Shown: piece by piece, positions 6,146 through 11,463 of the stretch | Layout of the letters: each line of letters begins with the position of its first letter | How positions within the stretch are numbered: the first letter of the stretch is position 1 | From: Anaerolineae bacterium | Lineage (GTDB): Bacteria; Chloroflexota; Anaerolineae; JAAYZQ01 | Length of the DNA stretch: 11,463 bases | Assembly (NCBI GenBank): GCA_016929795.1 | Contig: JAFGIA010000413.1 | Location: 1 to 11,463, forward strand | Direction of reading: 5' to 3' | Translations under genes and position numbers: made by a program | The notes under the pieces: generated by a model | What the model was told of the DNA's origin: nothing | Databases searched by the model: none | Seen by the model: the letters and a program-made list of their open reading frames with translations, nothing else

Positions 6146-6160
6146 GGGGACCAGGGCACG

Positions 6161-7015
6161 ATGAACGTGTTGTTGCTCCTGCTGCTCGGCACAATCTGGG
6201 GATCGAGCTACCTGTTCATCAAGATCGCCGTCGCCGACATTCCGGTGTTCACGTTGGTGGCGGGGAGGCTGCTCTTTTCGGCCGTGATCCTGTGGGCCAT
6301 TGTCCTACTCGCGCGGCAGCGGGTGCCGCGTGAGCGGTCGCTGTGGGGTGCGTACGCGATGATGGGCTTTTTCAGCGGCACGCTGCCCTATGCGCTGATT
6401 ACTTGGGGCGAGCAGTATATCCCGAGCGGACTGGCGGCGCTGCTGCAGGCGACGATGCCGCTCTTTACAGTGATCATGGCGCACTGGATCATTGTCGCGG
6501 AGCGGATGACGTGGGCAAGCGCGGCAGGTGTGGCACTCGGCTTTGTGGGGGTCGGCGTGCTGATGCTGCCCGACCTGCGCGCGGGGCTACACGCGAACCT
6601 GCTGGGGCAGTTGGCGATCGTAGCCGCATCGGCGAGTTATGCCTGGGCGGCGGTCTATGCACGCGAGCGGCTGCGCGACGAGCCGCCGCTGATGAACACC
6701 CTTGGACAGCTCACAATGGGTGCCGTGCTGACGCTCCCATTGAGCCTGAGCCTGGAGCAGCCGTTCGACCTGTCTCTGTCGGCGCCCGCACTCTGGTCGT
6801 GGCTTGGCTTGATCGTGTTTGGGACGGTGATCGCGTACGTGATCTACTATGCGCTCATCGAGCGTACGAGCGCGACGTTCGTGAGCATGGTGACGTACGT
6901 GATCCCGGTGAATGGCCTGATCATGGGCGCGCTCGTGCTCGACGAGACACTGACTCCAGTGGTGATCGTCAGCCTGGTGCTGATTCTGCTCGGTGTGGTG
7001 CTGGTGCGACGTTGA
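6161..7015 (+). CDS. EamA/DMT-family permease (RhaT/YdcZ-like)
   Basis: This multispanning permease of 284 residues has about ten helices in two EamA repeats (about 1-135 and 147-284), the normal size for drug/metabolite transporters. The first helix carries the family's LLLGTIWGSSYLFIK with the WGS motif. The first repeat ends in PLFTVIMAHWIIVAERMTW and the second in VIPVNGLIMGALVLDETLT, the usual paired P...E motifs. The substrate is unknown. The start is ambiguous. ATG 6161 fits the family, with helix 1 at the N-terminus, but has only AGGGGA at 10 nt. An in-frame GTG at 6047 has AAGGAG at 5 nt and would add 38 hydrophilic residues. The same AAGGAG could instead serve an eight-codon ORF (6051-6077). 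The gene lies 26 nt before the ABC exporter gene. Confidence 0.9.
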   Translation: MNVLLLLLLGTIWGSSYLFIKIAVADIPVFTLVAGRLLFSAVILWAIVLLARQRVPRERSLWGAYAMMGFFSGTLPYALITWGEQYIPSGLAALLQATMPLFTVIMAHWIIVAERMTWASAAGVALGFVGVGVLMLPDLRAGLHANLLGQLAIVAASASYAWAAVYARERLRDEPPLMNTLGQLTMGAVLTLPLSLSLEQPFDLSLSAPALWSWLGLIVFGTVIAYVIYYALIERTSATFVSMVTYVIPVNGLIMGALVLDETLTPVVIVSLVLILLGVVLVRR

Positions 7016-7041
7016 CCTTTTTTGAGGGTGGTAGATAGGAA

Positions 7042-8823
7042 ATGAGCACACTAAAGCGATTGTTTGGCTTTTTGACACCGTATTGGAAGACTCTATTGGT
7101 GAGCGCCGTGTTGTTGTTGGGGCGGGCGTCGCTAGAGTTGGTGCCGCCCCTGTTCCAGAAGACGATCGTCGACGAAGTGCTGGGCGCACGCGACCTGGGG
7201 CGGCTGGGGATGCTCGTGGCCGTGTTGGTGGGCGTCTATGCATTGCAGAATGGCGTGGACGCGGGTGATATGTTTATCCGGCACGCGCTGGGTGAAAAGT
7301 TCATCCTCGACCTGCGGGTGCGGCTCTACGCGTGGCTGCAGCGGCTGTCGCTCTCGTTTTTTGAGCGCACGTCGACGGGCGAGCTCATGTCGCGGGTTAC
7401 GAATGACGTCGGCGTGCTGGAGCAGTTTGTGACGCACGGATCGGCGCTGGCAGCCGTCGCCTTGCTGCGCCTTGTGGGTGGTGCGGTGATTCTCTTTGTG
7501 CTCGATGCGAGGCTGGCGGCACTGGTGCTGGTGCCGGTGCCGATCCTGGCGATTGCGATGCGCTATTTTAACACACGCATCCGCCCCATCTATCGCCGCG
7601 TGCGCGATCGCCTGGGCGATCTGAACGCGCAGCTTCAGGACAACCTGTCGGGCATCCAGGTGATCCAGGCATTTGGGCAGGAGGAGCAGCAACTGCGGCG
7701 TTTTGCGACAGAGAGTGAAGAGTATTACGAGGCACGGGTAGAGGGTATCCGCTACTGGGCCACCTTTTTTCCCGCCATGCGTTTTGTGGCATCGATGGGC
7801 ACAGCCATCGTCTTGGGCGTGGGTGGCGCCATGGTGATCGGTGGCGAGCTGACGCTCGGCACGCTCGTGGCGTTTCTAGCCTATGTGACGTCGTTCTACG
7901 AGCCGATCAACCGCCTGACAGAGATCGACCGCGTGTTCCAGGAGGCGATCGCAGCCGGGGACCGGATCTTTGAGCTGCTCGACGAGACGGCGGACGTGGC
8001 CGATGCCCCTGATGCGGTCGAGCTGCCGCTGATGCGCGGCGAGGTGGTGTTTGACGATGTGCACTTTCGCTACGGCCGGCGGCGCCCGGAAGGAACGCCC
8101 CTCGACGAGGAGCAGCACCCCGAGGTGCTGCACGACGTCGATTTCCGCATGGCCCCTGGCGAAGTGGTCGCGCTGGTCGGGCCGAGTGGCGCGGGCAAGA
8201 CGAGCATCGCCAACCTGCTCTGCCGCTTCTACGACCCGGTCCATGGGCGGATCACGGTGGATGGCTATGACCTGCGCCACGTCAAGCTCGAGTCACTGCG
8301 CAGCCAGGTGGCTGTGGTGCTGCAGGATACCTTTCTCTTTAACACGACCGTGCGCGATAATCTGCTTTATGGCAAGCCGGATGCAACAGAAGAGGATCTG
8401 GTGGCAGCAGCCAAGGCAGCCTACGCCCACGAGTTCATCCAGTCACTACCCAAAGGGTACGACACAGAGATCGGCGAGCGGGGTGTGCGCCTGAGCGGTG
8501 GGCAGAAGCAACGCCTGGCTCTGGCGCGCGCGATCCTGGCCGATCCACGTATCCTGATCCTCGACGAGGCGACGTCGTCGGTGGACGCGGAGGCGGAATA
8601 CCTGATCCAACAGGCGCTCGACTCGGTGCTCCAGGGGCGCACGGCGCTCGTGATCGCCCACAGGCTGAGTACGATCCGCGACGCAGACAAGATCGTTGCC
8701 CTGGAGGATGGGCGTATCGTGGAGGTGGGCGATCACAGGGAGTTGATCGACCGCGGCGGGCTCTACAGCCAGCTCTACCAGCGGCAACTTGAGCTGGCGG
8801 CAAGCCCGCTTTCAGGTCTATGA
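7042..8823 (+). CDS. ABC exporter half-transporter (fused TMD and ATPase, MsbA/MDR-like)
   Basis: This 593-residue half-transporter should act as a homo- or heterodimer that exports lipids, drugs or peptides. Residues about 15-310 form the six-helix ABC exporter membrane domain, including the coupling-type segment SFFERTSTGELMSRVTNDV (106-124). The ATPase domain (about 333-585) is complete. It has A-loop Y344, Walker A GPSGAGKTS (380-388), Q-loop Q428, signature LSGGQ (484-488), Walker B ILILDE (504-509) with the catalytic glutamate, and switch H540. An acidic insert of roughly 15 residues (RRRPEGTPLDEEQHPE) lies between the A-loop strand and the next strand. All catalytic residues are present, so it may work as a homodimer; no second half-transporter is visible. 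ATG 7042 follows GAGGGTGG at about 10 nt, with AGGA only 1 nt before it. Confidence 0.95.
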   Translation: MSTLKRLFGFLTPYWKTLLVSAVLLLGRASLELVPPLFQKTIVDEVLGARDLGRLGMLVAVLVGVYALQNGVDAGDMFIRHALGEKFILDLRVRLYAWLQRLSLSFFERTSTGELMSRVTNDVGVLEQFVTHGSALAAVALLRLVGGAVILFVLDARLAALVLVPVPILAIAMRYFNTRIRPIYRRVRDRLGDLNAQLQDNLSGIQVIQAFGQEEQQLRRFATESEEYYEARVEGIRYWATFFPAMRFVASMGTAIVLGVGGAMVIGGELTLGTLVAFLAYVTSFYEPINRLTEIDRVFQEAIAAGDRIFELLDETADVADAPDAVELPLMRGEVVFDDVHFRYGRRRPEGTPLDEEQHPEVLHDVDFRMAPGEVVALVGPSGAGKTSIANLLCRFYDPVHGRITVDGYDLRHVKLESLRSQVAVVLQDTFLFNTTVRDNLLYGKPDATEEDLVAAAKAAYAHEFIQSLPKGYDTEIGERGVRLSGGQKQRLALARAILADPRILILDEATSSVDAEAEYLIQQALDSVLQGRTALVIAHRLSTIRDADKIVALEDGRIVEVGDHRELIDRGGLYSQLYQRQLELAASPLSGL

Positions 8824-8843
8824 CAGGATAGGAGTCAGGATCG

Positions 8844-10145
8844 GTGGCAAATGTCTCGCTCGAGATGGCCGTTATTCTCTTGCTCATCCTCGTCAATGGG
8901 TTGCTGGCCATGGCCGAGATGGCTGTCGTCTCGGCACGCCGGGCACGGCTGCAGGAGCGTGCCGACGAGGGAGATGCAGGCGCGCAGCGCGCGCTTGAAG
9001 TGGCCGAGAGGCCGGCGCGTTTTCTGTCGACGATCCAGATCGGCATTACGCTCGTCGGCGTGCTCGCAGGCGCATTCGGCGGCGCGACGATTGCCCAGGA
9101 GTTGGCTGAGGTGCTTGCCGGCGTGCCGCTGTTGGCACGCTACAGCGAGGCGGTGGCCGTCGCCATCGTCGTGATCACGATCACCTACCTGTCGCTTGTC
9201 CTGGGCGAGCTGGTGCCCAAGCAGTTGGCTCTCAATGACCCGGAGCGGATAGCCTCTGCCTTTACGCCACCGATCCACACCCTATCGCACCTCGCAGCGC
9301 CCCTCGTGTCGCTGCTCACGGCATCCACCCAGCTCGTGGTGCGCCTGCTGGGCGCGCGGCGCTCGGCCGAACCACCGGTGACAGAGAGCGAAATCCGGAT
9401 CATGATCGAGGAAGGCACCGAAGCGGGTGTGTTCGAAGAGGCGGAGCAGGATATGGTGAAGGGTGTGTTTCGCCTCGGTGACAGGCGTGTCGACGCCGTC
9501 ATGACCCCACGTACCGAGATCGAGTGGCTCGATACGGAGGATCCCGCTGAAGAGATCAGGCAGGCGATCATGCGCAGCGCTCATTCGCGCTTTCCCGTCG
9601 CCACCACCAACCTGGACCATGTGCAGGGCATGGTGCGCGCGCGCGACGTGTTGGGCCAGTGCCTGGCGGGCGAGGCGCTCGACCTCCAGGGGGTGCTCCA
9701 TTCGTGTTACTTTGTGCCAGAGAGCGCACTGGCACTCAGCGTGTTGGATACTCTAAAGAGGACGGGCACGTCGATGGCGTTCGTCATCGACGAGCATGGC
9801 GGTCTGCAGGGGTTGGTGACGGTGACAGATATTGTGGAAGCGATCGTGGGCGACCTGCCGGAAGCGGGGGAGCTGGACCAGCCGCGTGCGGTGCAGCGTG
9901 AAGATGGATCGTGGCTGCTGGATGGCCTGCTGCCGGTGGATGAATTCAAGGAGATGTTTGACCTCGATTCGCTCCCCGGCGAGGAGGAGGCCCATTACCA
10001 GACGCTGGGGGGATTTGTCATGGACTGCCTGGGGCACATACCCGAGACGGGGGACCGCTTTGCCCAAGGCTCGCTCGAGTTCGAAGTGATCGATATGGAC
10101 GCGTTTCGAGTGGATAAGGTGTTGGTGAGGCGGAAGGAGGAATGA
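8844..10145 (+). CDS. CNNM/CorC (HlyC/CorC-type) transporter with CBS pair
   Basis: This 433-residue membrane protein has the standard three-part order of the family. A CNNM/DUF21 transmembrane domain (about 5-175) contains LVNGLLAMAEMAVVSARRARL and VLGELVPKQLAL. A pair of CBS domains (about 213-335) contains VMTPRTEIEWLD and FVIDEHGGLQGLVTVTDI. The C-terminal CorC_HlyC domain (about 345-430) contains WLLDGLLPVDEF and the TLGGFVMDCLGHIP segment. Members are implicated in magnesium or cobalt efflux and ion homeostasis, and older haemolysin annotations should not be taken literally. GTG 8844 is used because it lies directly after GGAGTCAGGA (8831-8840), and no in-frame ATG precedes the first helix. 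The stop overlaps the next gene's ATG as ATGA (10142-10145). The ion cannot be told from the sequence. Confidence 0.93.
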   Translation: MANVSLEMAVILLLILVNGLLAMAEMAVVSARRARLQERADEGDAGAQRALEVAERPARFLSTIQIGITLVGVLAGAFGGATIAQELAEVLAGVPLLARYSEAVAVAIVVITITYLSLVLGELVPKQLALNDPERIASAFTPPIHTLSHLAAPLVSLLTASTQLVVRLLGARRSAEPPVTESEIRIMIEEGTEAGVFEEAEQDMVKGVFRLGDRRVDAVMTPRTEIEWLDTEDPAEEIRQAIMRSAHSRFPVATTNLDHVQGMVRARDVLGQCLAGEALDLQGVLHSCYFVPESALALSVLDTLKRTGTSMAFVIDEHGGLQGLVTVTDIVEAIVGDLPEAGELDQPRAVQREDGSWLLDGLLPVDEFKEMFDLDSLPGEEEAHYQTLGGFVMDCLGHIPETGDRFAQGSLEFEVIDMDAFRVDKVLVRRKEE

Positions 10146-11176
10146 TGAGGACGGTAGTTCTGGGAAGGACGGGGCTGGGGGTGTCGCGCGTTGGGTTTGG
10201 CGGCATTCCCATCCAGCGGCTGACAGAGGCGGAGGCGGTGCGCGTGGTGCAGCGCTGCCTCGACCTGGGGATTACTTTTTTCGACACGGCAAACGGGTAC
10301 ACGACCAGCGAGGAGCGGATCGGCAAGGCGATCCAAGGACGGCGCGACGGGGTGGTGCTGGCGACAAAAACGGGGGCGCGCGACAAAGAGATGGCTGAAG
10401 AGCACCTGGCGCTGAGCTTGCGCCGGCTGCAGGTGGATCATATCGATCTGTGGCAGTTTCACAACGTGAGCGACAGGGACGCGTACGAGCGGGTGTTAGG
10501 GCCGGGTGGCGCGCTCGAGGCAGCGCGCGATGCCGTGGAGGCGGGCAAGGTGGGGCACGTCGGGCTGACCAGCCACTCGATGGAGGTGGCGCTGGCAGCG
10601 GTAGAGTCGACCCTGTTCGAGACGATCCAGTTCCCCTTTAACTTTGTGACGAATGAGGCGGAAGCCCGGCTGGTACCACTGGCGCGCGCGCATGACGTGG
10701 GTTTTATCGCCATGAAGCCGTTCGGTGGTGGGCTGCTCGACGATGCACGGCTGGCGATCAAGTACCTGCTCCAGTTCGAGGGGGTGGTGCCCGATCCTGG
10801 CGTGCAGTCTGTGGACGAGATCGAAGAGATCGCCGGGATCGTGGCCGGAGCGTGGGCACTGACCGACGAGGAGCGGCGCGAGATCGAGCGCATCCGCGGG
10901 ATCGTCGACAGGCGCTTTTGCCGGCGGTGCCAGTATTGCGAGCCGTGCCCGCAGGGGGTGCGTATCTCTGTGGTGATGACTGTGCGCAGTTTTGTAGAGC
11001 GTTTTCCGCCAGAGATGGTGGCGACGGGGTTTGTGGCGCAGGCGATGGCCAGCGCGAGTGCGTGCATCGAGTGCGGCGAGTGTGAGGACAAGTGCCCCTA
11101 CCGGCTGCCAATCCGTGAGATGATCCGCGAGAATGTGGCGTATTATGAGCAGGCATTAGCGTCTGCGACAAGATGA
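10145..11176 (+). CDS. Aldo/keto reductase with C-terminal Fe-S cluster domain (COG1453 type)
   Basis: This 343-residue cytoplasmic oxidoreductase has an AKR TIM barrel (about 1-255) that retains the catalytic tetrad: D47 and Y52 in FFDTANGY, K75 in LATKTG and H106 in QFHNV. The C-terminal extension holds two cysteine groups, CRRCQYCEPCP (C259, C262, C265, C268) and CIECGECEDKCP (C307, C310, C313, C317), as expected for two 4Fe-4S clusters in the COG1453 group. It therefore probably couples NAD(P)H-dependent carbonyl chemistry to electron transfer; the substrate is unknown. Two adjacent ATGs exist. The second (10145) is preferred because GGAGG (10136-10140) is 4 nt away, whereas the first (10142), inside the previous gene's stop, is only 1 nt away. 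The overlap implies coupling to the CNNM gene. Confidence 0.92.
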   Translation: MRTVVLGRTGLGVSRVGFGGIPIQRLTEAEAVRVVQRCLDLGITFFDTANGYTTSEERIGKAIQGRRDGVVLATKTGARDKEMAEEHLALSLRRLQVDHIDLWQFHNVSDRDAYERVLGPGGALEAARDAVEAGKVGHVGLTSHSMEVALAAVESTLFETIQFPFNFVTNEAEARLVPLARAHDVGFIAMKPFGGGLLDDARLAIKYLLQFEGVVPDPGVQSVDEIEEIAGIVAGAWALTDEERREIERIRGIVDRRFCRRCQYCEPCPQGVRISVVMTVRSFVERFPPEMVATGFVAQAMASASACIECGECEDKCPYRLPIREMIRENVAYYEQALASATR

Positions 11177-11199
11177 CATAATGAAAGGAGTTGACGACA

Positions 11200-11463
11200 A
11201 TGAAGATGATTGACCTGACCATCCCCCTGGGCATCGGCACTCCACCGTGGCCCACCTACGAGCCGCTGCAGGTGAAATACTTTAAGCGGCTGGCACCGAA
11301 TGGGGCCAACGGGCAGTTGCTGACGCACAGCAACCACCTGGGCACGCACCTGGACGGCGAGATCCACTTTTTCACGGCCGGCAAGGACATCGCCCAGCTC
11401 GAGCTGAACGACTTTCTCGTCGGCCCGGCGGCGATCGTCGACCTGTCAGACGCGACGGGCGAC
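11200..11463 (+). CDS. Cyclase-family metal-dependent hydrolase (partial, 5' end)
   Basis: The first 88 codons run off the window, so the C-terminus is unseen. The start MKMIDLTIPLGIGTPPWPTY and the metal-binding motif HLGTHLD (H46, H50, D52), followed by GEIHFF, are those of the cyclase superfamily (PF04199). That family includes kynurenine formamidases and isatin hydrolases, which use a divalent metal to cleave amide or lactam bonds. The motif's metal ligands are all present. ATG 11200 has AAAGGAG (11184-11190) 9 nt upstream and follows the aldo/keto reductase by 23 nt, so it is probably the fifth gene of the operon. The exact substrate cannot be decided from this fragment. Confidence 0.85.
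   Translation, partial: MKMIDLTIPLGIGTPPWPTYEPLQVKYFKRLAPNGANGQLLTHSNHLGTHLDGEIHFFTAGKDIAQLELNDFLVGPAAIVDLSDATGD

Noticed and set aside
8435..9046. 203-codon minus-strand frame across the ABC/CNNM junction
   Set aside because: It is antisense to the LSGGQ-to-H-loop region of a clear ATPase and to the first helix of the CNNM protein. It shows a Ser/Arg/Pro-rich shadow composition.

Overview
The window is about 11.5 kb of GC-rich bacterial chromosome, densely packed with genes, with many GTG starts and Shine-Dalgarno sites of the AGGAG/GGAGG type. It contains a TauE/SafE exporter next to a tandem universal stress protein, an FdrA-like protein, a PrsW-type protease, a COG1453-type aldo/keto reductase with Fe-S clusters, and a cyclase-family hydrolase. 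That mix, with the codon style, fits Chloroflexota (Anaerolineae/Ardenticatenia-like) best. This is an inference: no rRNA or other phylogenetic marker is present.

Layout: (1) 11-247, minus strand, a small unknown protein with a near-consensus promoter just upstream. (2) 443-3410, plus strand, four genes: an FdrA/succinyl-CoA-synthetase-alpha-like protein, a small two-helix membrane protein, a TauE/SafE anion exporter and a two-domain universal stress protein. The last three are tightly spaced and look like one membrane-transport/stress unit. (3) 3421-5810, minus strand, converging on region 2 with only 10 bp between: an overlooked 53-codon ORF, a PrsW-family intramembrane protease, and a fusion of a Vsr/DUF559-like (PD-(D/E)XK-fold) domain with a HIT domain. 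The first pair are 1 nt apart and the second pair overlap by 23 nt, so this is a tight three-gene operon. (4) 5811-6046, a divergent regulatory region with a near-consensus promoter on each strand. (5) 6161-11463, plus strand: an EamA/DMT permease, an ABC exporter half-transporter, a CNNM/CorC-type protein with CBS domains, a Fe-S aldo/keto reductase, and the start of a cyclase-family metal hydrolase that runs off the window. Gaps here are 4-nt overlaps to 26 nt, so a long operon is likely.

No RNA genes, insertion sequences, CRISPR arrays or convincing intrinsic terminators were seen. The least ordinary items are the minus-strand operon (53-aa ORF, PrsW, nuclease-like/HIT fusion) and a short stretch before the EamA gene that reads like the C-terminal end of a glyoxalase-type (VOC) domain fused in frame. 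Most of the other genes belong to common families in ordinary form.
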